Shown one piece after another: positions 21,001 to 31,104 of a DNA stretch of 64,000 nucleotides. Source of the stretch: Aplectana chamaeleonis (lineage: Eukaryota > Nematoda > Chromadorea > Rhabditida > Cosmocercidae). Made by a program: the position numbers and the translations under genes. The number at the start of each line of letters is the position of its first letter. Position 1 is the first letter of the stretch. The DNA lies in contig JAPDOI010000964.1 of the NCBI GenBank assembly GCA_029168955.1, positions 62,001-126,000 on the forward strand, given 5' to 3'. The notes beneath the pieces were generated by a model. It worked only from the letters and a program-made list of their open reading frames with translations. It made no database searches and had not been told where the DNA came from.

Positions 21001-23610
21001 TCATTGTTCTTAGAGAAACTCCATAAAAATGCTTAGAAATTTGATAGTGTATAATTCATTCTTCCCGCGTATCCCGAGTGGCCCCATCTAGACTCTGTCT
21101 CATTCCAAGTGATTTCGTGTTTTCGGTTATCACAGCGCGGAGCGGTGGCTTTTTCGTCGAAACCTCCTTATCACTAGTTATATTTCACCGAGGCCCGCCG
21201 CTCCGCTGCTGGTGATAATCGAAATCAACAGGTCACTACGGCTGTACCAGAGCTTAACTAGGTTTGCACTAGGTGTCGTGAAGCCTTTTGATTAGTGAGC
21301 TGTTATAGAGAGTCCAAGACGTCCCCGAATAATGCTCGGCATAAGCCGGAGTTCTGAAATTCCGAGGTTGGAATCCATTCAAGGTTAGGAAACCTTGTAA
21401 ATCCTCACCGTAATGTCCTCCCCCACAAAAATTTCCTATCAGTTCAAGCTCGCCTATTGCGTCATTTTTTAATCGTTACTGACTTTTTTTTAGCTTACTG
21501 CACGATCAAGATTATGACAAAACCTAATGCAAGCAAGGAACAAGTATCCAGCGTTTTTTTTTGATTCCTGCTTCAATCTCCCCACATTTTTCTTCATCGG
21601 TATGCCATCATCATTAGATTGTGAGGCGATCTGTGTCACAATTTTAATTACTTCTTTCTCAATACAGATGCTGGATATGCTTAAAGGCAGTGTCCACGAT
21701 AGAAACTATGTCTGTTTTTTTGGTGGAGATCGGCAGCTGCGGGGCCTAGCTCAACCCTAACGTCGAAAAAACTAAGAAAAATGAGCTCGGAACGGTCCCC
21801 TACGGGCCCAAAGTAGGACACTCGTCAACTCGTCACCCCCAGATGCACTTTCCACGCCCACTGACGTGAATAAATAAATGCTCGAGAATGTGAGATGAGC
21901 TATGGTTTCCGAACAATAGCCCCGTTCTTCCCTTTATTCCCAACTTCTCTCTTTACTCAGGTCAGCTGGCATACATCGGCTGCAAGAGACGGAAGTTACA
22001 ACCCTCGGACAACTCGTCCACCATGCTTCCTTAGCTCAACTTTTGAGGGACCATAACTCCGTTCCCAGAAGGTCTTGTACGATTCCAAAAACACCATTGG
22101 AATCAGCATCGGACCGTCTTCAAGAGAGGCGGAAAAGCAGAAAAACCATTCTCATCGTGAACACTGCCTTTAAGGGCAATTCAAAACTACACTCCCCGAG
22201 ACTAGTCAGTCAGATAGGAAGTTCAGTAACTATTTCTTTGAAATTCCAGGTTGGAATATGCTTTGTTGAAATTTTTGACCACAACAACTGGTCAACTTTT
22301 TTCTGGACCTGAGGGGGACGTTAACGTTTCGAACATTAATTTTAGAAATTTTGATAACCAAGGGGTTGGGACGTAGCTTCGTTGAGGTACTGGACAACGG
22401 TTTGCCTGACCCTGCGAGCGCTCACGCTCGCTCTCGCGCGCTCACGTCCGCTACCGCGCGTTTACGCCTCCTCTCACTCACGCTTAATCCGGGAGAGATG
22501 CAGCCTCTTTCAAGCCATTTGCTTTATCCCGCGAGCAATAAAAGCCAAACCTACCTCGAAACCAATGCCCTCGTGTCCCTAATACGCCTACTAAGACCAT
22601 CCCAAACCGTGAGAAATGAGCAGCAAACTAGTCGATCCGAATGAGTGATCACTAGGTCAAGCGTTTTCAATCGAATCGACACGAGGCAGGATGCATTTGC
22701 AGGTGTCGTTCGACCTATACGGGCATTTATCAGCGTTGGAGAGCGCTGAAGAGCGCTGGAGAGCCCTGAGGAGCGCTGGAGAGCGCTGAGGAGCGCTGGA
22801 GAGCGGGAGCGAGCATTCTCGCCACGTATGGACGGAGCCTGCCGGGCACTAGACTCATCCACCATCAAAAAACAAACGATTTGAAATTGCTAAATTTACC
22901 CCATATGGGGTCTCTCCTAGATGGGGGGGCACCCAAGATTTGTTAATAGAAATGAAGAAAAGCTCTGATAAAAACTGCTTGATATTACTATCAATCATGG
23001 TTGTTTCGGAAACTCTATGGGAATACTTGGATTGATAGCGTTTTCAATAGATGGTTCGTTTTATTTCTGACTTGAATCTTGGGCGGTCCTCCGTCTAGGG
23101 TAGTGCCCCAAAATGAGTTTTTCGGGTTTTTTTTCATATAGACCAAACACTAGACCAAAAGAAGACCTTACTACGAAAAATTCGACAACGATACAACAAC
23201 ACATCGCTGAACTGAAAACTGCCTTTAAGCCTTGGAAAAAAGTGTCCAACTGTCGCAGCGAATCACTGATGCAAGAATGAACGATAATAGACAACTTCTA
23301 TTCAGGGGTCCAAATTCATTTGCTTCAAAGTAGCAAATTAGAACACATATGTACAAATAAAGCTTTTCTCGTTATCTGGCACTTCTGTCTTACTGGAAAC
23401 TGAAGTAGTTTCCAGAAGCGTTCTGCGTACGACTCCTCATTGACTTACCTATGCTCTCGTGGAACCGATATTTGATCGGTGCTGTTGTGGGCCACTTTGA
23501 TTTCGGGTCCGAGTCGAATGAACGTCGACCACGTTTCTTCTTCCCACCAGCCATCCCCGAAATTTCTTTCAGAATGCCAATCGCCTGTGTCTTCGACAGA
23601 AAAATGTCGC
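8899..23610 (-). CDS. Astacin-family zinc metalloprotease (nematode NAS type, EGF-CUB-TSP1), 12 exons recognised, partial at both ends
   Basis: A secreted M12A metalloprotease by homology. Coding segments on the minus strand: 23449-23610, 12945-13071, 11601-11667, 11436-11519, 11205-11362, 10975-11060, 10438-10560, 10268-10380, 10061-10182, 9192-9307, 9085-9135 and 8899-9025 (1336 bp, about 445 residues). Every junction keeps phase, and all acceptors are AG. Domain order: end of the propeptide with a basic furin-like stretch (GGKKKRGRR); astacin domain with zinc site [15 protein letters not shown], Met-turn SVMHYGS and the four usual cysteines; EGF with six cysteines; CUB; Thr-rich linker; TSP1 ([18 protein letters not shown]). 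This architecture is that of C. elegans NAS subgroup V (which includes DPY-31/NAS-35, NAS-36 and NAS-37), involved in cuticle collagen processing and moulting. The exact orthologue is not decided. Signal peptide, most of the propeptide and the TSP1 end are missing. Confidence 0.9.
9085..9135 (-). CDS. Astacin gene exon: Thr-rich linker
   Basis: A 51-bp exon encoding [16 protein letters not shown], a likely O-glycosylated linker between CUB and TSP1. Phases fit on both sides. Confidence 0.78.
9192..9307 (-). CDS. Astacin gene exon: end of CUB domain
   Basis: Encodes [20 protein letters not shown], then [22 protein letters not shown]...GFKLQAR is the usual last strand of NAS CUB domains. Acceptor actttcag, donor gtaaat. 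Confidence 0.9.
9548..10029. mobile_element. TTAA-flanked MITE (family gamma, copy E) in an astacin intron
   Basis: TTAA plus AGGCAGCAGACACGCTC on the left, and the inverted equivalent with GAGCGTGCCTGCTGCCTTTAA on the right. Its termini match the MITE nested at 16798-17266. It lies inside the intron between the exons at 10061 and 9192, on the non-exonic side of both splice sites. Confidence 0.83.
10061..10182 (-). CDS. Astacin gene exon: middle of CUB domain
   Basis: Encodes [20 protein letters not shown], then [20 protein letters not shown]. Acceptor ctttgtag, donor CAG|gtttgt. A TTAA MITE (9548-10029) sits in the following intron, only about 30 bp from this donor. Confidence 0.9.
10268..10380 (-). 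CDS. Astacin gene exon: first half of CUB domain
   Basis: Encodes [20 protein letters not shown], then [23 protein letters not shown] and CNW are CUB hallmarks. It joins in phase 0 to the next exon with donor GAG|gttctc, a weak but workable donor. The intron is 85 bp. Confidence 0.9.
10438..10560 (-). CDS. Astacin gene exon: EGF-like domain
   Basis: Encodes [20 protein letters not shown], then [14 protein letters not shown] and EEYEPPR: six cysteines in EGF spacing. The donor is CGAA|gtgagt and the acceptor ctctcag. Confidence 0.92.
10975..11060 (-). CDS. Astacin exon: end of catalytic domain
   Basis: Encodes [20 protein letters not shown] and TINKAYCS. The final Cys is the fourth conserved cysteine. 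Acceptor tttaag, donor gtgagc. Confidence 0.93.
11205..11362 (-). CDS. Astacin exon: Met-turn
   Basis: Encodes [20 protein letters not shown], then [18 protein letters not shown] and TLVTR. The SxMHY Met-turn supplies the Tyr that ligates zinc in astacins. Splice sites cttcag and gtgagt are canonical. Confidence 0.95.
11436..11519 (-). CDS. Astacin exon: zinc-binding active site
   Basis: Encodes [20 protein letters not shown] and PDAQSFIK. The HExxHxxGxxH motif supplies three zinc-binding histidines and the catalytic glutamate. The following E is the family-specific residue. Donor AAG|gtaaga, acceptor attacag. It is exactly 28 codons in phase 0. Confidence 0.95.
11601..11667 (-). CDS. Astacin exon: [11 protein letters not shown] segment, followed by a GC donor
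   Basis: 67 bp encoding [20 protein letters not shown] and VK. The only donor that joins in frame to the zinc-site exon is AAG|gcgagg, so this intron (11520-11600, 81 bp) appears to be a GC-AG intron. Both cysteines match the second and third conserved positions of astacins. Confidence 0.85.
11668..12944 (-). other. Intron of the astacin gene with GC-rich unassigned sequence
   Basis: An intron of 1277 bp. 12040-12720 is rich in G/C runs (ggggacgtccccg, cccccaaattgagggg) and can form several hairpins. The 211-codon plus-strand open frame there has no recognisable content. No TIR or TSD was found. Confidence 0.5.
12945..13071 (-). CDS. Astacin exon: N-terminal lobe with first conserved cysteine
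   Basis: Encodes [20 protein letters not shown] and then a Asp/Glu-rich stretch ending [10 protein letters not shown]. It has acceptor gttcag and donor gtgaga, and ends on GG, which pairs with C of the next exon (Gly before CYS). It sits at the 3' side of the 10.4 kb intron. Confidence 0.88.
14134..14537. repeat. Inverted repeat with ~105-bp arms rich in GGGTCGCCCGG
   Basis: The left arm (about 14134-14245) and right arm (about 14425-14537) are near-perfect reverse complements, starting CTCAGAACCTGGTACCGGGC. The loop holds further GGGTCGCCCGGAA copies. No TSD was identified; it is probably a foldback element. Confidence 0.85.
14890..15352. mobile_element. TTAA-flanked MITE (family alpha, copy F)
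   Basis: TTAAAGGCAGTGTTCACGAT at the left and the inverted copy at the right. The right TTAA (15349-15352) is shared with the next MITE. The interior matches copy B in inverted orientation. Confidence 0.85.
15349..15803. mobile_element. TTAA-flanked MITE (family alpha, copy G)
   Basis: Starts TTAAAGGCGGCGTTCACGAT and ends ATCGTGAACACTGCCTTTAA at 15803. It is joined head to tail with copy F through a shared TTAA. Confidence 0.83.
16257..17376. mobile_element. Long palindromic element, interrupted by a MITE
   Basis: The arms begin with aaagtttagcttcctggcaa and are reverse complements along about 290 bp. An uninterrupted copy lies at 50425-51089. In this copy the right arm is split by a 469-bp TTAA MITE at 16798-17266. 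The centre carries the mirrored pairs aagcttttccgttaaactta and taagtttaacggaaaagctt. Confidence 0.85.
16798..17266. mobile_element. TTAA MITE (family gamma) nested in the palindromic element
   Basis: TTAA at 16798-16801 and 17263-17266; TIR AGGCAGCATAC followed by TCGTAAACGTG. It is itself a foldback: the two halves mirror each other around a central region (gtcaaaaacgaccca... in both). The intact arm shows the pre-insertion site. Confidence 0.87.
18241..19165. mobile_element. Foldback element of about 920 bp centred at 18705/18706
   Basis: The centre is CAATCGATTG, with perfect pairing for about 40 bp on each side and good pairing out to the ends. Each arm contains two tandem copies of a roughly 170-bp unit (gcgctacatagg, gtgaaaacgc, aaatttcatgga). 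No open frame or TSD could be assigned. Such a structure is typical of foldback or long-TIR MITEs. Confidence 0.85.
19330..20573 (+). mobile_element. Hairpin-ended dispersed repeat, copy 2, with short 42-bp array
   Basis: Ends in the same 23-nt hairpin (20545-20567, TGGTGCGCGC arms) plus CAATTT as copy 1. Near its other end, 19475-19562 holds about two units of the 42-bp minisatellite (inverted: tttctacggcgtcctgcgca, ttctgtggcgtcctgcgcg). A conserved block with caagattgt...ggtgtgaatagga links array and body here and in copies 3-5. 19660-20090 is internal sequence not shared with the short copies. Confidence 0.65.
21681..22172. mobile_element. TTAA-flanked MITE (family alpha, copy H)
   Basis: TTAAAGGCAGTGTCCACGAT on the left, ATCGTGAACACTGCCTTTAA on the right; 492 bp. 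The interior is close to copies B and J. Confidence 0.87.
23449..23610 (-). CDS. Astacin exon: propeptide end, furin-like site and start of the catalytic domain
   Basis: Acceptor tttcttgcag before 23610 and donor gtaagt after 23449. It encodes [17 protein letters not shown], then [11 protein letters not shown] and [17 protein letters not shown]. The basic run is the likely processing site, and the WP..PIKYRF stretch is the typical N-terminal strand of nematode astacins. The exon ends on one base (G), which pairs with AT of the exon at 12945-13071 to give Asp. This matches the family consensus and ties the two exons together across a 10.4 kb intron. Confidence 0.85.
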
Positions 23611-23756
23611 CTGCAAGAAATTGTGACGTAAAGAATTTAACATCCTTTCACATGTCGTGGTCATGCTGCATATGTTGGCATCAAGAGCACAATTTACAGA
23701 AATATGGGACCTCTTCCATTCAAGCTTCTGTATCTCGCGAATTTCTTGCCACTCAC

Positions 23757-23836
23757 CTAGCGCAGCAACCGCACAACTCGCTTCAAAAATTACGAACCGA
23801 GTTTCCAAGCGAATTTGCGTATTTCTATCAGTGAGG
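23757..23836 (-). CDS. Possible upstream propeptide exon of the astacin gene
   Basis: An 80-bp open segment between an AG (gcattag) and a strong donor gtgagt. It encodes LTDRNTQIRLETRF and more, and its terminal G joins in phase to GC of the next exon to give Gly. The intron would be 146 bp. Propeptides are poorly conserved, so only splice signals and phase support it. Confidence 0.35.
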
Positions 23837-24094
23837 CTAATGCGATGTTGTGTAAATTTAATCTTTTTGAGTCCAGAATTTTGTCAAAAACTTTGCATTC
23901 TCTTATGAGATTCCCATGAGAAGCAGGTCAAAACATGGCACATTTCCGCCAGGTTAACTGTGCGGTCAGTTCATAGGGGATTTTGATTGAGAAAGGTGAA
24001 TTTTTGATAAACTGCTGGAGCTAAATATCTTATTTTGTCACACTATTGTATTATATGTATATATTATTTTATTATATTTATTGTATTGGTCTCG

Positions 24095-27000
24095 GGGGGG
24101 TGTGTATACAAGTCTGTTGGTACCTGCTCGTTGGTGCCCCTGCTTCTACTGAACCCAGCAGACGTTTGAGTGTAAACAGGGAACGTTCGAGCGATATAGC
24201 GTGCACAACTATATCGCGAAAGTATCCCGCACATTGCATAAAGGTGTCGCCGTCCGGCACACTAAGGCCTCTGGTCCATAACACCTTAGGATCCGTACCT
24301 AGGGAGTCATGGAGTCTTTGGCCACAAGCCACAATTTCGCCACCCTGAACTGTCGATCGCTGTCGAGTGATATCCAAAAAACTGCGCTATCCAGACTTCT
24401 GAGCTATTTCCATGCACCGTTTGCTGCTTTGCAGGAATCCCGCCTCAAGGATAGACCCGTCATCAGCGTCGGAGAGTACACCATCTACTGCGGTAACGCT
24501 GACGATAGGAGAGTGGGAGGCTGTGCAATAGCTGTAAGGAAGGATTTCAATGGTATGGTCAAGGAGTTTGGCTCAACGTCGTGCCGGAATGCATTCGTAC
24601 GACTGCGGGATCACAGAGGATTCAATCTGTGGATAGTGAGTGCTCATGCGCCCACTGAAACCGCCGAAGACAATTCGAAGGATGCGTTTTATGAGGAACT
24701 CAATACGTTGCTGGCCAGGATACCTTGTCAACATGCTGTTGTCGTGGGGATTGACGCAAATGCGAAGATGGGACTTGATCAGGAATCCGAAGTACTCGGT
24801 AACTGGTTCTACCCAGTGGAGCAAACATCGGACAATGGCTACCGCCTTGTCGACTTTTGTGAACGCAGTGGTCTGATTATTGCATCGACATTCGAGAGGA
24901 ATCATCGCCGCCATCAGCTTACGTGGCAGGGACCAACCCGGCTATCTCCAGAAGAGCAGCGGAAGCGGAAGATGACAACTTTGAAACTACAGCTTGACTA
25001 TGTCCTGACGAGGAATATTCCAGTATCGGACATTCGAAGATCTAGAGCTGTGTGGGATGTCGCATTCGATTCGGATCACCGTCCTGTTCTGTTGAACTTC
25101 ACTGCGAGGATTCATAAGAGGAAGCGAGGGGCTCAGCCTCTCCAGAGGATTGACATGACAAGTCTCAGAGATGAAGAGTGCAGAAGGAATTTCCGACAAC
25201 GCGTTTCTATTCACATCGGAGTACGGACTAAGAAGAAACTTTGCGACGCGGATTCTTTTTGTCAAGTGCATCCAGGACGCTTCGAAAGAGGCACTCCCGG
25301 TTGTACAGCCTAAGAAGAAGTTCGCCTACGTCTCAGAAGAACCAACATCTACCTACAACAGAGTATGTGCTCTCCGAACTGCAGGAAACTTCGTGGAGGA
25401 GAAGCGTCTGAGGAGGAAGTTGCGTCGGCAGCTTCAAAGTGACCGCGAACGAGAGTGGACGTGTAGAGCTAAGGAGTTCGAGAAGGCTTGGGAGGAGAAG
25501 AATCCGAAGAAAGCCTACACGTTGCTGCGACAGTATAGCGGGAAGATGAAGAGATGTTCTCCTGTCTTGAACACTACCAATGGAGTTGCAGTTGGTGATG
25601 CGACGCTGCCAATATGGAAGGATTACTTCAGTTCACTACTGAATCGTCCAGCGCCATCAGTACCTGAGCTCCCGCATGTTCAGAGAGCACATTACGATGT
25701 CAGTGAGGAACCGCCGACTGAGTCTGAAGTTTTGGATTGTGTCCGGAAAATGAAGAATGGAAAGGCAGGTGGAGATGACAACATCACTGCTGAAATGCTG
25801 AAAGCTCTTCCTCCGTCTGGGATTCGTGAAATGACCAACACCATCCGTGCCATATGGATGAGCGAAAGGATACCCGATTCGTGGAGACATGCGATCATCG
25901 TACCTCTTCACAAGAAGCTATCCGTCACGGATCCTAAGAACTACAGAGGAATCTCTCTACTCCGTGTCATGTACAAGGTTTTAGAACGTATCATTCTCGA
26001 GCGACTTATCAAACATCGTGAAGGAACGACCAGAGATGAGCAAGCCGGTTTTCGACCTGGAAGATCGACCATCGACCAAGTGTTCGTCGTGAGAAGAGTA
26101 ATTGAATCGTGGCAGCGGTTTTCGAAGCCATTACAGCTTGCTTTTTGGACTTTGAAGCCGCGTTCGACTCTCCTCATCGTGATCGATTGCTCAATGCTCT
26201 GCGAGCAGATGGAGTCCCGGAAAAGTATGTTCGGTTAATCGAGGACATGAACAAAGGAACAACAGCAGCAGTTCGTACACCTGTCGGATTTACGTCAGCT
26301 TTCGAGGTGAAAACAGGAGTAAGGCAAGGAGCCGTTGCAGGACCTTTTCTTTTCAACTTCGCCGTTGATGACATCATGCGTAGAGTTGCAAAACAGTTTC
26401 CTGCGGATGTGATCCTAACACCATCAGGACGCTCCCTTGTCGACCTGGAGTACGCCGACGACATTGTGTTATTCGCTGAAAACAACGCAAAACTGCAAAG
26501 GATTGTGAACCTCGTTTCGAAGTATGCCGCAGCCTATGGACTTCGTCTTCGTCCCGACAAATGCAAGCAGATGTGGGTCTCTCAGAGGCCTTCAACGGGA
26601 GTTTGTGTGGACGGAAAACGTATCGAACTGGTGGACGATTTCTGTTATTTGGGCTGTTTGCTGAAGAACGATGGTAGTTATGCAGCGGATATTCGACAAC
26701 GATGTGCGAAAGCTACGTCTGCATTCAATTCTCTAACCAAGTGTTTGTGGTCTACCACCATCGCGAAGGAAGTCAAGTTGCGCGTCTACCTATCCGCTAT
26801 TCGCCCTATCATGATGTACGGATCGGAGACGTGGGAAGCACTTTCGAAGACGCAGATGGAAAGGTTGGATTGCACGGAGAGGAAGCTTTTAGGCGTTTGC
26901 TTGGATATTTCTGGCTGCGTGTATGCCATAACGAAAACCTTTACAAGGAAGTCGACGCAGTACATGAACGCTTGACACGAGGGAGGTGCCAGCATCTCCT

Positions 27001-27377
27001 AACGCCATCTCAAGCAGCAATGGAAAGTCGACTTCGACTGCTCGGGCATATACTAAGAAGAACGCCGGATCGTCTCGTACAACACGCTTTAAAAATGCTT
27101 CCAAATCCTGTCTGGAAACGGCCACCTGGGCGTAGGCGAAAGTTCTGGACGGATGTGGTTAAAGAGGATTTAAAGTCACTCGGCATCGAAAGACAGTTCA
27201 GGCGCGATGTTTCGTTTCGCAGGAAATGGAATAGTGACAGCTGGATGGAATGTGTTCAAATTGTGGCTGAAGACCGTGAAAAATGGACACGGCTGACTAC
27301 TAGGACGGCACACCTCGGTGAAGATGCGGAATGACCGCGTCAGGCGAAAGCCAACCGATTAAGTCAAAAGTAAGTCA
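24095..27377 (+). mobile_element. RTE-clade retrotransposon, near full length (RTE copy 2)
   Basis: Flanked by a perfect 12-bp target-site duplication GTATTGGTCTCG (24083-24094 and 27378-27389). It is 3283 bp, close to the 3.3 kb of C. elegans RTE-1. The 5' end is ggggtgtgtatacaagtc, the same as in copy 3, with about 210 bp of leader before the first ATG. The 3' end is a short AAGTCA-like tail. The 5' end agrees with the intact copy, so nothing large is missing. Confidence 0.95.
24309..27334 (+). pseudogene. Endonuclease/reverse transcriptase polyprotein of RTE copy 2, frameshifted
   Basis: The endonuclease comes first (LNCRSLSSDI, AALQESRLKD, VGIDANAKMG, SDHRPVLLNF), then reverse transcriptase with FRPGRSTIDQ, FEAAFDS, GVRQGAVAGPFLFN, LEYADDIVLFAE, CYLGCLL, and the C-terminal tail PGRRRKFWTDVVKED. 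All catalytic motifs are present. The reading frame breaks near 25260 (extra T in a T-run), near 26150 (inside motif A) and around 26840-26900. These breaks are single-base changes in homopolymers, so some could be assembly errors. The protein would be about 1000 residues. Confidence 0.92.
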
Positions 27378-27389
27378 GTATTGGTCTCG

Positions 27390-28472
27390 ATGAAATGAAA
27401 ACGAGGTTGACTTCAAAGCTGGAATCGGTCCACTTGGAGCAAGTTCTGGCGATCCGGCGCTGTTTGCGCGATAAAAATTCCTTGCTAGAAATCTGCGCGC
27501 TACTGTACGTTTATTTCGACAAAGTTACTGCGAAGAACACCAAGGTCTTCGAAAACCTATTTGCATAAGGTAATTAACTTCAGGAATTCACAGAAACTTG
27601 ATGTTTTACTACCCCGAGTCCTCGCTAATGTATAGGATTCAAAACTCCCTATTAGAATGACAGTCAAGAGTTGCGCTCCGCAACAACAATACGAGAAAGC
27701 GATACCTTCAAAGAGGTATGGGCTGACTTCTTTGGCTACAGTCGGCTGCAATACACTGATCGCCACGGGTTTCTTCGAGTCTTCTTCCGCCTGAATTCGA
27801 GTTGACCGAGACGATAATTTGAGCTTCAAATCAGGTAGGAAATTCGGAATTCAGTTACGTCATGTCCGAATTCTCGATCTCCGAATGTCCTTTGATGGGC
27901 GAGTTTTTTGAGCTTCAATAATACGTCTTCCACACTCTCCAGACTTTCTTGGTTAACATCGAAGTGCTTCTGAAATCAGAATTTCAATGAGTCCCAGCTG
28001 TTCATCGAATAGGAAAACGAAATTGTAATACTTTCTTCACTTATAGTAGCAACATATGTATTTTGTTCCAGGTGTGGTAGCTATGGGAAAAAAGTTGAAG
28101 CTATGCATATGTTTTTTCTCTTCAAAATGTTTGAATCTGACCGAATGTGAAATGCTACCACGGGGTGACATTCTTGACACCTAATCTTTCAATAGATCTT
28201 TCAATATCATCTGGACTTTTCATTGCGGCATCACAAGTAAACCACTGCGATGAGCGTACAGTACCGCGTTGCGCGCACAAAGCGCCGCTTTATCATAACT
28301 TGCTTCATAGTGGTTCAAAATCAATTTTTAAGATAGTTTTGGATTTCCCTCAACGAGAGGATTCTAACGGTGTATAGTATGACCTTTTATGAAATTTGTT
28401 AGACTTTATTCTAGAAAAAACGAATTTTCAGCCCAATTTTCTCAATTTTTTGGATTTTACCGTGTAAAACAT
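27390..28472. other. Non-coding, no feature recognised
   Basis: No supported gene. 28210-28380 shares diverged blocks with 4440-4570 (see above). Confidence 0.4.
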
Positions 28473-31104
28473 GCCATGACGGATGTGTGAAATGGAAAAT
28501 AGGAAGCTCTCGAATATATTCTGAATAGGTTTATACATTTCATTCTGTGGGGACATTTTTAAACGCGCTTTCAGAGCCCACAATTACTGGACCTCTATAA
28601 CCCCAATTCTTCAAAGAATTATAACTTTTGTAAAATATGTTTGCTAGAGTTTATGAAGTATTCAATGAACTCCTCTTCTCACTTTGCATCCGTGTGGTGA
28701 CAAGCATCCGACTATCGCCGCGAATTTAGACAGATGTTTTTGGAAAACCTCGACTTTTCAGCTGTTCGTTGCGAAACTTTCATCGTTCTCAGCGTTATTA
28801 CATTTGTATTCGCCTTTATAAAGTTCGAGGTTTGCAAATCAGGTGAGGTGTGATGACTCTACTTGCAAGCGAACCCTTGTAGAGCGAAAGACGCTTCTAT
28901 CAATATTTGTCTGTACCATAACAGCTTTGATAGCTGCATTTAGTGATTTACCCGTTTTTAAGCTTCCATTTTTCAGTACTCAGCCGAGTGAGGAAATCCG
29001 AATTGTTAGCCTTTTTTGAACGCTGGGCTACCTTCTGATTACACAATTCCGTCCTGCTTTCTGATTAAACATCGCAGCTTCTCCGAACCTCCAAGTTTCC
29101 GACTCTGAAGTTCTCACCAGCCACCTTTGCCAAGGGCCATGTTCAGAGGACCCTCGCGCCCGTTCCAGACGTCCTCAGCCGCAGTCGTCTCTCTGTCGCC
29201 AGCTAGCCTAAAAGCAGTTTTGGAAACGACCATCACTTCCCCTCAGCGCACATCCGCAAAAGAGATACGCCCCCCGCAAATACACTCCTCGCCACACATT
29301 GCATGGAAACACTTCCGAAATCGCTCACTGTAGAGCACCCCAACAACTTCACCGCTTGGATATCGGCTAGAATAACTCTCGAACAATGCCTAATCCAAAC
29401 TTCAGGTCATTCCGTGCCCATCTCGATAGTCGCCAACTTCGACTTTCCACGGCCCCCTTCCCACTGCCGCAGCTCACCCTCGTCTGACGATGGTGTGCCG
29501 ACGGGCAAAAATGAGACTCCTCCACCACCGAAATCGCATCTTCGTTGTACTACGACACTTTTGAGCCCTAACACGGCCTTGATTCACTCAAAATTTTAGT
29601 CCCTTTCAACCACCCATGACACATTCTCGCGATTTTTCTCCTTTTTAGACCTCATTTTTTCAGCCGTCCGGCATACTACCCGGCTCCGCCTGCCTTGGCC
29701 TACACAATGCCCTTTCACCTTCCCATAACTGTGTCCAGTTCCCCCTTTCAAACAAGATCCCCAGAATTTTTGACCCCCAAAAGTACCACTTCGCGAATGT
29801 CTCACTAGCAACCTTCGCCAAGGGCCATGTTCAGAGGACCCTTTCGCCCGTTCCCGACGTCCTCAGCCGAAATCGTCTCACTGTTGTAAGGTGGCCTAAA
29901 AACAGTTCTGAAAATAGCTTTCGCTCCCTCTCAGCGCCCCTCCGCAAAAGAGATACGCCCCCCGCAAATACACTCCTCGCCCCACACATTGCACGGAAAC
30001 ACTTCCAAAATCGCTCACTGTAGAGCACCCCAACAACTTCATTCCTCGAAACTGGGCCCGAATACTTTTTGAAAAACGCCTTATACGAATTTCAGGCCAT
30101 TCAGCATCTATCTTGAAAGTCGCCATCTTCAATGTCGCTTAGCACTTTTGTATTCCGCCTTCAAAAAGTTCTTCTCCGCAGCGTGTAAAACATTCAACAA
30201 TTTTGGACCACATCCTTGGTGATATCTGATTATTCATAACTTTTCCATTCTCTAGCCCACGAAATCACTGTGATGCCATTTTTGACCAAACTTAAAAGCA
30301 TCGTACGCGCTGAAAACCACTCACCATTTTTTCGGTTCGAATGATTTTCTGGGCCCACCTAAGAACGTAGGGATAGTTTGTTCGGTTAAAAATGTCTCTT
30401 TGTGAAGATAGATGAGGTAGAATGTCTCAAATTCCGTCAAAAAAAGAGGCCGGCCCTCCGTCAGTCATCTGGCACAATTCGCTCTCAGCCATCATATAAG
30501 TAAATTATCAACAACTAATACAGTACAGCTGAGGGGAAATTGATGGAATATACCATACGATTACGTAAAGAATGACTTTTCTACACACATCTGTTGTCTT
30601 CTTTTTCTCCACAAATCTCTTGAAAGAAAGATAAAGTTCATTTGATCGTGAGCTTGTTGGTCAAAGCAGCTATCTCTAACCATCGACTCTTCCTTCGATT
30701 GAGATATTTTCGGTCTGAAAAAGGGGTTTTCGGTTATTTTTCTGCGGTTTTTTCAGCAACGCTTTTATATAGAGTACTAGAGCTCTAATAATATATGGAA
30801 AACTCGAAAACGCAATCCATCGTGAACGATGCCATTAACCAAATTTTCGCAGCACCACTGTGCTCAGAATCTAGCGAAACCCTCACTTTGAAGTCCCGAA
30901 TCTACATTGAAAGTGATAACTCCTCAGGAACATCAGTGCAGTATGTAGTCAGCATTGGTTTTTACATAATGTTCCAATTTCAGTCGTTCAGCTATGCAAA
31001 ACCTCGCGTTGTGCGCCGCCGAACACCCTTTCGCGGCTTGTTTAATAATCAAAAAGTGGCGACCTCCAATGTTTGAGATCTGCCAGCACGTTAGCCATTA
31101 GGTG
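28473..31104 (+). repeat. Left arm of a large inverted duplication
   Basis: Reverse complement of 33432-39288 after removing later insertions. Without its own MITE (30292-30838) the arm is about 2085 bp; the right arm without its two retroelement insertions is about 2084 bp. Identity varies: a 98-codon segment (29303-29599 against 37580-37876) has only about three differences, while other parts differ more. The arm has an internal direct repeat: 29105-29450 is echoed at 29796-30140 (ccaagggccatgttcagagg in both). Confidence 0.9.
30292..30838. mobile_element. TTAA-flanked MITE (family beta, copy L) in the left arm
   Basis: Starts TTAAAAGCATCGTACGCGCTG and ends ATCGTGAACGATGCCATTAA. The corresponding place in the right arm (around 36888: gagttaagcttggtc) has no insertion, which confirms the boundaries. 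Confidence 0.83.

Larger units (their letters stand above)
13072..23448 (-). other. 10.4 kb repeat-filled intron of the astacin gene
   Basis: Bounded by the donor at 23448 and the acceptor at 13072. Listed separately: MITEs, palindromic elements, a foldback and a hairpin-ended repeat. A solitary family-alpha end (GGCAGTGTTCACGATGG) is at 13162-13178. Stretches 13180-14130, 14540-14889, 15804-16256, 17380-18240, 20574-21680 and 22173-23448 hold no recognised gene. 13720-13920 and 22410-22860 are rich in CGCTCACGCTCG-type sequence that recurs at 14560-14760 and 33270-33430. Confidence 0.75.

Noticed and set aside
29100..30140. Possible LTR retrotransposon in miniature
   Set aside because: The direct repeats lack TG...CA ends, primer-binding site and TSDs; a tandem dimer fits equally well.
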